The notes: generated from the letters alone by a model not told the origin. 41,825 nucleotides of DNA from Acidaminococcus sp. (GCA_019416065.1 DXYB01000015.1:1-41825); one strand, 5' to 3'. Shown: positions 16,719-25,891, counted from the first letter of the stretch. Numbers and translations: made by a program.

Positions 16719-17609
16719 TTATTCTTTTTCAGGTCCAAAGACCTTTTCTTTTAATTTTTTCCCGGTAGGCGTGGTGGCAAGACCCCCACCGGCGGTTTCC
16801 CTAAGAGCTGCCGGCAGTGCGTTTCCTACGCTGCGCATGGCCTCAATACATTCATCCACGGGAATGGCGGACGCAATCCCTGCAAGGGCCATATCGGCGG
16901 CAGAAAAGGCGATGACAACGCCGCTGGCGTTACGCTTGATACAGGGGATCTCTACCAAACCGGCTACAGGATCGCAGACCAGACCCAACTGGTTGGCAAT
17001 GGCCATGGCACAAGCATGGGCGCATTGGCTGGGCGTGCCGCCTGCCAGTTCTACCAAAGCGGCTGCTGCCATACCCGAGGCACTGCCGCATTCTGCCTGA
17101 CAGCCGCCTTCTGCACCAGCGATGCTGGCATTTTGCGCAATCACCATACCAAAAGCTCCGGCGGTAAAGATGCTCATCACCACGTCTTTTTCCGTCTTGC
17201 CCTTTTCTTCCAACAAGGTAAGCAAACAGCCTGGCAAAATACCGCAGCTTCCGGCGGTAGGCGTGGCAACAATCCGGCCCATAGAAGCATTGCACCCTGC
17301 AACGGAAAGAGCCCGCGCTATGGCATGGCTGATAATGGTTCCTGATAAGCCTCCCCCTGTTTTAGCGGTATACATGTTCATTTTGTAGCCTTCGCCGCCG
17401 GTGAGCCCGCTGGTGGACCGTTGGTCCTTTTTCTGCCCAAAAGCGACAGCGGATTTCATCACTTCCAGGTCGGAGGCCATTTGGTTATAGACTTCTTCCG
17501 GAGTTTTTTCCAGGGCTTCTGCCTGGTCTTTTAATACCAGTTCACTGATTTTTATGTGCTGCTCTTCTGCCGCGTTTACAAGTTCTGCAATAGAATGATA
17601 GTCAAACAT
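16719..17609 (-). CDS. sdaAA: L-serine dehydratase, iron-sulphur type, alpha subunit
   Basis: It deaminates L-serine to pyruvate and ammonia using an oxygen-sensitive [4Fe-4S] cluster. The 296-residue chain carries the SDH_alpha tracts SGLTGGEGYKMN, GSCGILPGCLLTLLEEKGK and AGAEGGCQAECGSASGMAAAA. The conserved Cys residues likely bind the cluster. The C-terminal IPCIKRNASGV tract is also typical. AAGGAGG precedes the ATG. It is the last gene of a minus-strand operon, 12 bp after sdaAB. The split alpha/beta organisation is the type II form known from anaerobes such as Peptoniphilus asaccharolyticus. Confidence 0.95.
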   Translation of the reverse strand: MFDYHSIAELVNAAEEQHIKISELVLKDQAEALEKTPEEVYNQMASDLEVMKSAVAFGQKKDQRSTSGLTGGEGYKMNMYTAKTGGGLSGTIISHAIARALSVAGCNASMGRIVATPTAGSCGILPGCLLTLLEEKGKTEKDVVMSIFTAGAFGMVIAQNASIAGAEGGCQAECGSASGMAAAALVELAGGTPSQCAHACAMAIANQLGLVCDPVAGLVEIPCIKRNASGVVIAFSAADMALAGIASAIPVDECIEAMRSVGNALPAALRETAGGGLATTPTGKKLKEKVFGPEKE

Positions 17610-17621
17610 GGAAACCCCTCC

Positions 17622-18290
17622 TTAAATGGCGCGGATTAAAATCACATTGGTTACGTTTTGAACGGAACGGATGGTTTCAATCATGCCCGCTGGAGGCATT
17701 CCGTCGATTTCAATGGTCATCATAGCAATACCGCCTTTAACCGGACGGGATAGTTTAAAGTTGCCGATATTCACATCTTTGTGCTTCTGCCACATGATAT
17801 TGGTTACAGCAGCGATAACGCCCGGACGATCGTAATGGGGAACCAGGATGGTATTCCGCTCCCCGGTAAAGTCCACTTTCATGCCATCAATATAGTCCAC
17901 ACGGATATTGCCGCCGCCTATGCTGGCGCCCTGCATGGTGTGCTGGGTGCCGTTTACCCCTGTGATTTGAATGCGGGCCGTGTTGGGATGGCTGCCTGGA
18001 ATTTCTGTGGGGATATAGGTATAGTGAATGCCCTCTTTGTCCGCAATGGAAAAGATATCCCGTATTTCTTCGGAGTAGCTGTGGTAACCCATAATGCCAG
18101 CCAAAAGTGCCCGGTCCGTGCCGTGCCCTTTGTATGTTTTGGCAAAGGAACCGGAGAGCTCAATCCGTACTGTCAGGGGATTTTCCCCATTCATGAGCTT
18201 ATTGGCAACTCGCCCCAGCCGTACGGCACCCGCCGTATGGGAGCTGGATGGCCCGATCATTACGGGCCCGATAATATCGAAAATGTTCAT
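17622..18290 (-). CDS. sdaAB: L-serine dehydratase, iron-sulphur type, beta subunit
   Basis: The partner subunit of SdaAA has 222 residues. The N-terminal SDH_beta domain starts NIFDIIGPVMIGPSSSHTAGA, a hallmark that helps form the active site. The C-terminal about 75 residues (from NTILVPHYDRPGVIAAVT) form an ACT domain, which can sense amino acids. I use ATG 18290 because CAGGAGGTCA is directly upstream; an 18-residue extension upstream lacks a site. It overlaps nothing and is followed by sdaAA after 12 bp. The preceding transporter gene ends 104 bp upstream without a clear terminator between. Confidence 0.95.
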   Translation of the reverse strand: MNIFDIIGPVMIGPSSSHTAGAVRLGRVANKLMNGENPLTVRIELSGSFAKTYKGHGTDRALLAGIMGYHSYSEEIRDIFSIADKEGIHYTYIPTEIPGSHPNTARIQITGVNGTQHTMQGASIGGGNIRVDYIDGMKVDFTGERNTILVPHYDRPGVIAAVTNIMWQKHKDVNIGNFKLSRPVKGGIAMMTIEIDGMPPAGMIETIRSVQNVTNVILIRAI

Positions 18291-18394
18291 AACGTGACCT
18301 CCTGCTATAAAAAGCGCCCCGTCACTCCCTGTCCGCTTTGACAAATCGGCGGTACGATTGAAGAGGAGGGGAAGGCGGGACGCAATTTTAAAAA

Positions 18395-19585
18395 TTATTT
18401 TTTAATCCAGGACTTGTAGATTTTATCCACGATCACAGCGATGGCATTATCCCCGGACACGTTGCAGGCGGTACCGAAGGAATCCTGGGTAATGTACAGC
18501 GCCACCATCAAAGCACAGATAGGCCCATTGGGATCCCCAGCCTCTTTGCCAAAGATCATCCACAAAAATGGCAGAGCCGTCATAATGGAGCCACCAGGAG
18601 CACCGGGGGACGCTACCATGGCTACCCCTAGTGTCATGATAAACGGAATGACGGTACCCAGATGAATGGGAATCTGGTACATCAGGCAAACGGCAGTAGC
18701 GCAAGCCGTAATGGTAATCATGGACCCGCACATATGGATATTGGCACACAGCGGAATTACAAAGTTCCGGATCTGTTCGCTTACACCATCGGCTTTGGAA
18801 CATTCCAGGTTAACTGGAATGGTGGCCGCGGAGGACTGGGTACCAACAGCCGTGCAGTAGGCAGGAATCTGATTTTTCATTAGCGTCAAAGGGTTTTTCC
18901 CGGCGATGGAACCAGCAACGATAAATTGTACCACCAGTAGAATTAAATGCATAAGGATAACGACCAGGAATACTTTCCACAAAACACCCAGGATGACAAA
19001 GGTCTTGCCGGATTTGGTCATGTCTACGAAGGTCCCGCAGATATACAGCGGCAATAGGGGGACGATGGAGTGCTGCAGTACAACATCAATGATGGCACTA
19101 AAATCTTTAAACCAGTTGTACAAGGTATCGCCGATGGTTTTACCCCGCAGATTGGAAAGGCACAACCCGATGATAAAGGCCAAAACCACGGCAGAGATCG
19201 TATCCAGAACGGGCGGAATATTGATGGAGATATAGCTCTCCACGCCTTTTCCAGAGGCTTGCGCCAGTTCTTCCAGGACTTCGCTGCTAATGAAAGAAGG
19301 AAAGAGGGTATCGGCTACGGTAAAGGAGAATGTGCCGCCGATGAGCGTAGAGCCGTAGGCAATAAGGGCCGTGGTTAAAAGGAGTTTCCCGGCGCCTTGG
19401 CTAAGGCCTGCAATCCCCATAGTCACATATGCCAGAATCATCAAAGGAATAACGAATTTTAGATAATTGCTGAAAATGCTGGAAAGGGTGACTACCGTTC
19501 GGCAGACGGGATCGGGCAAATACTGTCCAATCAGAATACCGAGAATGATGCCAATAATGATTTTTGGAACTAAACCGAGCTTCAA
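18395..19585 (-). CDS. dicarboxylate/amino acid:cation symporter (DAACS family), probable serine uptake
   Basis: This 396-residue membrane protein has about eight hydrophobic helices and two re-entrant loops. The DAACS/SstT-GltP signature appears as QSSAATIPVNLECSK (loop 1), ASPGAPGGSIMTALP (loop 2) and TACNVSGDNAIAVIV (helix 8). Such carriers import Glu, Asp, Ser or Thr with Na+ or H+. I choose the unusual TTG start at 19585 because GAGGAGG is 8 bases upstream; the longer reading to 19636 has no ribosome site and lacks homologous content. Its place ahead of sdaAB-sdaAA argues for serine or threonine as substrate. It diverges from a LysR regulator. Confidence 0.86.
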   Translation of the reverse strand: MKLGLVPKIIIGIILGILIGQYLPDPVCRTVVTLSSIFSNYLKFVIPLMILAYVTMGIAGLSQGAGKLLLTTALIAYGSTLIGGTFSFTVADTLFPSFISSEVLEELAQASGKGVESYISINIPPVLDTISAVVLAFIIGLCLSNLRGKTIGDTLYNWFKDFSAIIDVVLQHSIVPLLPLYICGTFVDMTKSGKTFVILGVLWKVFLVVILMHLILLVVQFIVAGSIAGKNPLTLMKNQIPAYCTAVGTQSSAATIPVNLECSKADGVSEQIRNFVIPLCANIHMCGSMITITACATAVCLMYQIPIHLGTVIPFIMTLGVAMVASPGAPGGSIMTALPFLWMIFGKEAGDPNGPICALMVALYITQDSFGTACNVSGDNAIAVIVDKIYKSWIKK

Positions 19586-19659
19586 TGAAAAGACCTCCTC
19601 TGAAACACCAAATAGAATTGTACCGCCAGTAGACATAATTCGGTTTGATTTTTCTGTCT

Positions 19660-19740
19660 ATTAAGTGTACTATAGCTATAATTATAATTCAAATTTATAA
19701 AACAGATTTATATGATGAAGTATTTTAATACTATAAGGGG
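19660..19740. promoter_or_regulatory. divergent AT-rich control region, symporter operon / LysR gene
   Basis: The strongly AT-rich intergenic stretch contains the palindrome TATAGCTATA (19671-19680), an overlapping ATAATTAT, and AGTATT-TT-AATACT (19719-19732) just before the LysR ribosome site. LysR regulators usually bind such T-N11-A-like sites between themselves and their divergent target. -10-like boxes occur on both strands but no full promoter is unambiguous. Confidence 0.5.
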
Positions 19741-19751
19741 AATTTGGAAAA

Positions 19752-20702
19752 ATGGAACTAAGGCAATGCAGAAGCTTTCTGAAAATTGTAGAATTGCAAA
19801 GTTTTTCTAAGGCGGCGGAGGCATTAGGATACTCACAGTCCGCTCTAAGTGTACAGATTCGTTCCTTGGAGAAAGAACTTCAGGTCCGTCTCTTTGATCG
19901 CCTGGGCCATTCGGTGACAGTTACACTGCAGGGGGAACGATTGGCCAGACGGCTCATTCCCATCCTTCAGGAAATCCAGGACGTAAAGGACACCATGCAA
20001 CATCGTCCGCCCACAGAAGATCTTCACGTGGGCATGATCCAGAGCTTGTGCCAGGCACGGATGGCTAAGGTGATGCAGTACTTTGCCAAAAATTATCCGT
20101 CCCTTCATATTACGGTGACGCTGGATTCTCCCCGCAATTTACTGGATGCGCTGAATCACAACCAGGTAGATCTGGTGTATGTGGTGGACCAACCGATTTA
20201 TGATGTAAAATGGGTTAAGGTGATGGAAGTTCCGGAAGATATTGTCTTTGTGGGGTCCAAGGATTCCCCCCTTGTGTGGCGCAACGAGGTACCGCTTTTG
20301 GAAATCATCAAGCAGCGATTTTTTCTTACAGAAAAAAAGGACAACTACCGGCACAGCCTGGATCAATACCTGGCGGCTCGGCAGTTGTCCGTGAAACCTT
20401 TTTTGGAAATCGGAGATACTGCGTTTATTTTGGATTTGGTGCGGCATAATCTGGGGATTAGCTTGCTGCCCCGCTATGTGATAGAAAATAGCACCTTTCG
20501 GGAATGGGTAAAAATTATCAATGTAAAAGATTTTAGCATGCATCTGTATCGGCAGCTGTTCTATCATAAAGATAAATGGCTGACACCTGGCATGCGGGCG
20601 TTTTTAAACCTGGTGCCACCGGAAGAACGGCTAAAAGATGCGGTTACGTGGCTACATGCGAGCGCATCCGATGCCAGCCTTCTGCAAGACCCCAAGAAAT
20701 GA
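19752..20702 (+). CDS. LysR-family transcriptional regulator
   Basis: The 316-residue protein has a winged HTH at about residues 1-60 (SFSKAAEALGYSQSALSVQIRSLE) and a type 2 periplasmic-binding-protein-like effector domain at about 90-295. It starts at ATG 19752, preceded by AAGGGG. The divergent arrangement with the symporter-sdaAB-sdaAA operon suggests it controls serine uptake and deamination. The inducer could be serine or a related metabolite, but this is inferred. Its last 59 bp overlap the 3' end of the acyltransferase gene on the opposite strand. Confidence 0.92.
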   Translation: MELRQCRSFLKIVELQSFSKAAEALGYSQSALSVQIRSLEKELQVRLFDRLGHSVTVTLQGERLARRLIPILQEIQDVKDTMQHRPPTEDLHVGMIQSLCQARMAKVMQYFAKNYPSLHITVTLDSPRNLLDALNHNQVDLVYVVDQPIYDVKWVKVMEVPEDIVFVGSKDSPLVWRNEVPLLEIIKQRFFLTEKKDNYRHSLDQYLAARQLSVKPFLEIGDTAFILDLVRHNLGISLLPRYVIENSTFREWVKIINVKDFSMHLYRQLFYHKDKWLTPGMRAFLNLVPPEERLKDAVTWLHASASDASLLQDPKK

Positions 20703-21735
20703 AAAAAACCAGGAGATAAAAAAGCGGCATAGAAATATTTTCCAGCCCGTACCTATATTTTAGGGCTAGATACGCCAATTGATCAATGCACACCGGATGG
20801 ATCAGGTAAATGACAAAAGACCGCTCACTCATTTGCTGCAGGGCTGTTTTACAGGGATAGCGCCCGCTAGCCAGTACCATACTGAAGAAGAAAATCGCGG
20901 CGATGGTATACACCAGTCCCGGCAGGGAAAGCTGCTGCAGAAAATTGATGGTGGCTTCATAGGGCATCCCCCAGCGGAAGGTCCAGCGATAGAACCAGTA
21001 GGTATTACAGGCGGCGCTAAGGCAGAAAATAGCAGTGACCAGCGCTTTTTTTTCTGTGATGAGCCTGTAAAATGCCGCATAGTGCCGGGCCACAATGCCC
21101 CCTAGCAGGAACACGAAAAGATAGAACAGGGGCAGATAATTTAGGCGATAGTTTAACAGGTTGAGCAAAAACGGATAGCGTCCAACCCAATTGGGATAGG
21201 TCCAGAAATGTAGGCTAACATAATATAGCCATACCTGGAGCAAAAATAAAAGCGGTACAGAAAGCCGTAGTCCCACGGCTTCCATGCCGCGGAGCAACTG
21301 GCGCCACAAGGGGAATAACAAATAAAACCAGAGTAAGATCACAAGAAAATAAATATGATATTCCGCTGTGCCGAAAAATAGACAAAATAAAATATTTTTT
21401 GGAGAAAGAAAACTGATATCACGAGCCGCGAAGGCATTATAGCATAAATAAAACAGGGAAAAGCCCAGATAGGGCAGTCCGATGCTCTTTAGCCGCTTTT
21501 GGAAAAATGCCTTGTAGGAAAAAGGGGCTTCTAAAGGTATAGTATAAAATAGGCCATAGCCGGAAATAAAAAAGAAGGTGGGTACGCTATAGCGGCTTAG
21601 AATATTGGTCAATAGGACCAAAAGCGGACTGGCGGCATGGGCCGTTACTGCCATACTGCCCACATGGATGGCGATAACCCCCAGCATGCACAGGCCTCGC
21701 AGGTTGTCAAAAATGATGTTGCGTTCTTTTTTCAC
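20644..21735 (-). CDS. acyltransferase-3 family membrane protein
   Basis: The 363-residue protein has about ten transmembrane helices. The N-terminal IIFDNLRGLCMLGVIAIHVG is the acyltransferase-3 (OafA/NodX-type) signature, with conserved Arg and His in helix 1. PTFFFISGYG and a late VIYLIHPVCID also fit. Members transfer acetyl or other acyl groups to sugars or peptidoglycan at the envelope; no SGNH domain is attached, so the acceptor is unknown. The start is GTG 21735, preceded by AACGGAGG. The gene has its own promoter diverging from trkA. Its 3' end overlaps the convergent LysR gene by 59 bp and no terminator is visible. Confidence 0.85.
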   Translation of the reverse strand: MKKERNIIFDNLRGLCMLGVIAIHVGSMAVTAHAASPLLVLLTNILSRYSVPTFFFISGYGLFYTIPLEAPFSYKAFFQKRLKSIGLPYLGFSLFYLCYNAFAARDISFLSPKNILFCLFFGTAEYHIYFLVILLWFYLLFPLWRQLLRGMEAVGLRLSVPLLFLLQVWLYYVSLHFWTYPNWVGRYPFLLNLLNYRLNYLPLFYLFVFLLGGIVARHYAAFYRLITEKKALVTAIFCLSAACNTYWFYRWTFRWGMPYEATINFLQQLSLPGLVYTIAAIFFFSMVLASGRYPCKTALQQMSERSFVIYLIHPVCIDQLAYLALKYRYGLENISMPLFYLLVFFISWGLAEGWHRMRSHVAT

Positions 21736-21761
21736 ACGGCACCTCCGTTAGTATCTTCTTT

Positions 21762-21790
21762 ATTATAGGGGGTAAGCCGCAGCACTACAA
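21762..21790 (-). promoter_or_regulatory. promoter of the acyltransferase gene
   Basis: On the minus strand TTGTAG (21790-21785), a 17-bp spacer and TATAAT (21767-21762) lie about 27 bp before the GTG start. Confidence 0.6.
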
Positions 21791-21801
21791 GGCTTTTTTT
21801 C

Positions 21802-21830
21802 TTGCCTTTTTGTGAATGCATGGCTACAAT
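21802..21830 (+). promoter_or_regulatory. promoter of trkA-trkH
   Basis: TTGCCT (21802-21807), a 17-bp spacer and TACAAT (21825-21830) lie about 33 bp before the trkA start codon. The segment is back to back with the acyltransferase promoter. Confidence 0.62.
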
Positions 21831-21862
21831 ATAAAGGTTAGAACATACAGGAGGATCGGTTT

Positions 21863-23218
21863 ATGCAGATCATTGTAGTGGGATGTGGCAAAGTAGGACG
21901 GACTATTATTGCCCAATTGATTCGGGAAAACAATAGCGTAACGGTTATTGACACGGATCCCCAAATCATCCGCAACATTTCCACAAATTATGATGTGATG
22001 GGTATTGTGGGAAATGGCTCCAGCTTTAATATTCTGGCCAAAGCGGATTTGGAGCATACGGATATGCTTATCGCTGTGACAGAAAGTGATGAGGTCAATC
22101 TTCTCACCTGTGTCATCGCCAAACTTAACAACAATGCCTGTCACACCATTGCCCGGGTACGCAGCCCCCATTATTCCGCCGAGCGCCATTATCTCCAGGC
22201 AGGGTTGAATTTGTCCATGACGATTAACCCGGAAATGGAAGCCGCCAAAGAAATCTCCCGGCTGCTGAATTTCCCTTCGGCCATTGAAATTTTTAGTTTT
22301 GCCAAAGACCGGATTGACATGCTGCGGTTCCGGGTTCCCAAAAATTCCATTTTGGCTACAAAACCGCTGCGGGAGCTGAGTGAACTTACCGCCAATCTTT
22401 TGGTTTGTATCGTGGAACGGGACAGTAATATCTTGGTTCCTAACGGCAATACCGTGATCCAGGAAGGGGATATCCTGAACATTATTGCCATGCCCCGGGA
22501 TGCCCAGGCGTTTTTCAAAAAGATCGGTGTGCGTACCAATAAATGCAAGAACGTAATGATTATCGGTGGCGGGGATATCAGCTATTACCTGGCTAAAATG
22601 CTCCGATATAACAATATCGACGTTAAAATCATCGAAAAAGATATGGCGCGCTGTGAAGAACTAGTGGAAGAGATTCCCGATATCACCGTGGACTGTGGCG
22701 ATGGTACGGATCGGGAACTGCTTAGGGAAGAGCACATTGAAAATATGGATGGGTTTGTGGCTTGCACTGGCATGGACGAAGTGAACGCCATCATTTCCAT
22801 GTATGCCATGAAGCAAATCAACGGCAAGGTGGTCACCAAGGTGAACCACGTGGATTTTGACGACGTGATGGATGAATTGCAGCTAGACAGCGTGGTAAAT
22901 CCCAAAGAGATCACGGCCCAGCAGATTATCCAGTACGTACGGGCGGCGGGCAACAGTATGGAATCCAATGTGGAAACTTTGTACCGCCTGATGAACGGGC
23001 AGGTGGAAGCCTTAGAATTTTACATTGACCGGGAGTCCGCTGTTACCGGGCCTAAACTCGTGGATATGCAAATCAAAAAAGGCGTCCTGATTGCAGGGAT
23101 TGTCCGGGAAGGGAAACTCATTATCCCCGGAGGGCAGGATAGCTTTCAGGTGGGGGATACGGTGATCGTGATAACCATTCGTTTGGGATTCCATGATATT
23201 GAAAATATCCTGTCCTAG
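21863..23218 (+). CDS. trkA: Trk system potassium uptake regulatory subunit TrkA
   Basis: TrkA is a cytoplasmic nucleotide-binding ring that gates the TrkH channel. At 451 residues it is the double-RCK form. The first Rossmann domain begins MQIIVVGCGKVGRTI, with TrkA_C at about 140-220. The second begins VMIIGGGDISYYLA near residue 230 and ends with a second TrkA_C domain (about 370-450). Both have the GxGxxG/S-type nucleotide site. AGGAGGATCGG precedes the ATG. trkH follows after 18 bp in an operon. Confidence 0.95.
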   Translation: MQIIVVGCGKVGRTIIAQLIRENNSVTVIDTDPQIIRNISTNYDVMGIVGNGSSFNILAKADLEHTDMLIAVTESDEVNLLTCVIAKLNNNACHTIARVRSPHYSAERHYLQAGLNLSMTINPEMEAAKEISRLLNFPSAIEIFSFAKDRIDMLRFRVPKNSILATKPLRELSELTANLLVCIVERDSNILVPNGNTVIQEGDILNIIAMPRDAQAFFKKIGVRTNKCKNVMIIGGGDISYYLAKMLRYNNIDVKIIEKDMARCEELVEEIPDITVDCGDGTDRELLREEHIENMDGFVACTGMDEVNAIISMYAMKQINGKVVTKVNHVDFDDVMDELQLDSVVNPKEITAQQIIQYVRAAGNSMESNVETLYRLMNGQVEALEFYIDRESAVTGPKLVDMQIKKGVLIAGIVREGKLIIPGGQDSFQVGDTVIVITIRLGFHDIENILS

Positions 23219-23236
23219 GAAAGGAAGGGATGGATT

Positions 23237-24679
23237 GTGAATTGTCCTGTGATCTGGCAGGTGATCAGCTGGATCCTGTTTACGGAAGGGTGTTTGTTGC
23301 TCCTTCCCTGCGTGATTTCATTGATTTATAAAGAAGACCAGGGCATGGTGTACTTTGCCCTGGCGCTTATTGCTATTGTGGTGGGGTATGTATTATCCAG
23401 GCACAAGGTGAAAAATAAAGCCATCTACCAACGAGAAGGGTTTGTGGCTGCCGGTTTGTCCTGGATTGTGCTGTCATTATATGGGGCCATTCCCTTTGTC
23501 CTTACAGGGGAAATTCCTAAGTATATTGATGCCTTGTTTGAGATTGTGTCCGGCTTTACCACTACAGGCTCATCCATACTGCCCGTGGTGGAAAAGTTAT
23601 CCCACACCTCCCTATTCTGGCGGAGTTTTTCCCACTGGATCGGGGGCATGGGGGTGTTGGTCTTTATTTTGATGCTGGTGCCGTCGGAACAAGGCGGTAC
23701 CCAGATGAATTTGATGAAAGCCGAAAGCCCTGGGCCGGAGGTAAGCAAATTCGTACCCCGTGTGCGGGATTCTGCCATTGTGCTGTACCAAATCTATCTA
23801 GGGATGACCCTGGCCATGATTGCCCTTTTAGCCTGCACCGGGATGAATTGGTTCCACAATCTGTGCATCACCTTTGGTACGGCGGGCACAGGAGGATTTG
23901 GCCTTTTAGGGGACAATTGCGCATCTTATACGCCGCTGCAGCAGTGGATTATTACTGTCTTTATGATTGCCTTTGGGGTAAATTTTAGTTTTTATTACCT
24001 GCTGCTGATTCATAAGGCTAGGACTGCCTTTTCCATGGTGGAAGTCAAAACCTATCTGTCCATTATTTTGGTAACCGGCCTTTTGATTGCGCTTCAGATT
24101 CGGGACCAGTTCAGAACACTGGAAGAAACACTGCGGGCTGCGTATTTCCAGGTGGGCAGTATTATTACCACTACAGGTTACAGCACTGTGGATTTTGACC
24201 TATGGCCCAGTTTCTCAAAATGCCTTCTGGTGCTGCTTATGGTGGTTGGCGCCTGCGCAGGCAGTACTGGCGGGGGGACCAAGGTGAGCCGGGTTGTTCT
24301 GGTTTTCCGTTCCATGTATACAGAATTGGAACAATTGCTGCATCCCCACGCCGTCCAGCGGGTGCGGGTGGACGGCAATGTGGTGGATCCCAAGGTGTTA
24401 AATTCCGTGTATGTGTACTACGTGACTTATTTTTTCATCCTCTTTTTGTCGGTGGTCTTAATCAGCCTGGATAATTTTACCTTTGAAACCAATTTTACGG
24501 CGGTAGCAGCGACCCTCAACAATATCGGCCCTGGGCTTAGCGGTGTGGGACCTACACAGAATTTCAGCGCTTACAGCGGGTTTTCCAAAGCTGTCTTGAT
24601 TTTTGATATGCTGGCGGGGCGTTTGGAACTGTTGCCCATGCTGGTTCTGTTTTACCCAAAGACCTGGTGTCGCAATTAA
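23237..24679 (+). CDS. trkH: Trk potassium channel subunit TrkH
   Basis: This integral membrane K+ channel has 480 residues built from four M1-P-M2 repeats. Selectivity-filter-like loops are visible at SGFTTTGSS (about 100), TAGTGGFG, ITTTGYSTVDF and NNIGPGLSGVGP. A characteristic GACAGSTGGGTKVSR tract lies at about 338-352. The start is GTG 23237, with AAGGAAGGG 7 bases upstream. It forms a two-gene unit with trkA. A small inverted repeat (AATTGC / GCAATT, 24697-24714) after the stop is too weak to call a terminator. Confidence 0.95.
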   Translation: MNCPVIWQVISWILFTEGCLLLLPCVISLIYKEDQGMVYFALALIAIVVGYVLSRHKVKNKAIYQREGFVAAGLSWIVLSLYGAIPFVLTGEIPKYIDALFEIVSGFTTTGSSILPVVEKLSHTSLFWRSFSHWIGGMGVLVFILMLVPSEQGGTQMNLMKAESPGPEVSKFVPRVRDSAIVLYQIYLGMTLAMIALLACTGMNWFHNLCITFGTAGTGGFGLLGDNCASYTPLQQWIITVFMIAFGVNFSFYYLLLIHKARTAFSMVEVKTYLSIILVTGLLIALQIRDQFRTLEETLRAAYFQVGSIITTTGYSTVDFDLWPSFSKCLLVLLMVVGACAGSTGGGTKVSRVVLVFRSMYTELEQLLHPHAVQRVRVDGNVVDPKVLNSVYVYYVTYFFILFLSVVLISLDNFTFETNFTAVAATLNNIGPGLSGVGPTQNFSAYSGFSKAVLIFDMLAGRLELLPMLVLFYPKTWCRN

Positions 24680-24738
24680 CCATCTGTAGTAGTCCAAATT
24701 GCCCTAAAGCAATTGTGGGTAACGCTACACATGGAATA

Positions 24739-24766
24739 TCTACAACTGGAAAAAATGTGATATAAT
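24739..24766 (+). promoter_or_regulatory. promoter of the alcohol dehydrogenase gene
   Basis: TCTACA (24739-24744), a 16-bp spacer and TATAAT (24761-24766) with TGA immediately before make an extended -10 promoter. A small hairpin, ACTCCT/AGGAGT (24780-24797), lies in the 5' leader ahead of the real ribosome site GGGAGG. Confidence 0.6.
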
Positions 24767-24823
24767 AAGGGCGGAATAAACTCCTTAAGGTAGGAGTACA
24801 ATAGAGTTTAGGGAGGTGCTTTT

Positions 24824-25885
24824 ATGAGAGGGTATGCAATGCTGTCCATTGGAAAATCGGGATGGATTGAAAAAGAACGCCCTGCCTGCGGCCACATGGA
24901 TGCCATTTGTAAGCCGATTGCAGTCGCTATTTGTTCTTCGGATGTTCATACGCTGTGGGCGGGTGCCTTGGGCGATCGGCACAATATGATCCTGGGCCAT
25001 GAATGCTGCGCAGAAGTGGTAGAAGTCGGTGATATGGTCAAAGACTTCAAACCTGGCGATAAGGTTCTGGTTCCTGCCATTACCCCGGATTGGAACAGTG
25101 AAGCTGCACAGGCCGGTTGGCAGCAGCAGTCCGGCGGTTTGCTGGGCGGCTGGAAATTCTCCAACTATAAAGACGGCGTGTTTGGGGACTTCTTCCATGT
25201 GAACGATGCCGATGGCAACTTAGCGCATCTGCCTGACAGCATGGATCCCATTGATGCCTGCATTTTGTCCGATATGGTTCCTACCGGTTTCCATGCCGTG
25301 GAACTGGCCAATGTGCAGTTTGGGGATACGGTGCTGGTTGTTGGGATCGGCCCTGTAGGCCTAATGAGTGTTCGCGGCTGCGCTTTGCGGGGCGCTTCCC
25401 GGATCATCGCCGTGGGTACACGGCCAGTTTGCCGTAAAGTCGCTAAACAGTTTGGTGCCGACGAATTTATCAGCTATAAGGAAGGCCCAATCGCGGAGCA
25501 GGTACTCAAACTCACCGGCGGCAAAGGCGTGGATCGGGTATGTATTGCTGGCGGAACCGTGGATACCTTTGCGGAAGCCATTAAATGCCTGAAACCTGGT
25601 GGCGTGATTGGTAACGTGAACTATCTGGGCAGCGGCGACTATGTGAAAATTCCCCGTACAGAATGGGGCTGCGGCATGAGCAACAAGACCATTAAAGGCG
25701 GCCTGATGCCCGGTGGTCGTCTGCGGATGGAAAAACTGGCGAGCCTGGCTACCAGTGGACGATTGGATCTGCACGCAGAAGTGACCCATGTGTTCCAAGG
25801 CAAGGAACATATTGAGGAAGCACTCTTTATGATGCGGGATAAACCGGCTGATTTGATTAAACCAGTGGTTGTCTGGGATAAATAA
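24824..25885 (+). CDS. NADP-dependent secondary (isopropanol-type) alcohol dehydrogenase
   Basis: This medium-chain zinc dehydrogenase of 353 residues is very similar in pattern to Clostridium beijerinckii ADH. That is visible in MLSIGKSGWIEKERP, GALGDRHNMILGHE, GWKFSNYKDGVFG and ECGMS-like WGCGMSNKTIKGG. The catalytic zinc ligands Cys37, His59 and Asp150 are all present. The structural-zinc Cys cluster is absent, as in this subfamily. The NADP-binding tract is G198-T199-R200-P (Cb-ADH has GSRP), supporting NADP preference. It likely interconverts ketones and aldehydes with secondary alcohols for redox balance. GGGAGGTG precedes the ATG. A terminator separates it from the COG0523 gene. Confidence 0.9.
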   Translation: MRGYAMLSIGKSGWIEKERPACGHMDAICKPIAVAICSSDVHTLWAGALGDRHNMILGHECCAEVVEVGDMVKDFKPGDKVLVPAITPDWNSEAAQAGWQQQSGGLLGGWKFSNYKDGVFGDFFHVNDADGNLAHLPDSMDPIDACILSDMVPTGFHAVELANVQFGDTVLVVGIGPVGLMSVRGCALRGASRIIAVGTRPVCRKVAKQFGADEFISYKEGPIAEQVLKLTGGKGVDRVCIAGGTVDTFAEAIKCLKPGGVIGNVNYLGSGDYVKIPRTEWGCGMSNKTIKGGLMPGGRLRMEKLASLATSGRLDLHAEVTHVFQGKEHIEEALFMMRDKPADLIKPVVVWDK

Positions 25886-25891
25886 CCTATT

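Noticed and set aside
15409..16719. Long minus-strand frame opposite gdhA
   Set aside because: It is the antisense shadow of the strongly codon-biased gdhA gene, without a recognisable family or ribosome site.
16930..17295. Overlapping frames within sdaAA
   Set aside because: They cover conserved Fe-S dehydratase motifs in another frame; no initiation signals.
24697..24714. Inverted repeat AATTGC/GCAATT after trkH as terminator
   Set aside because: Only 6 bp, A/T-rich and without a T-tract.
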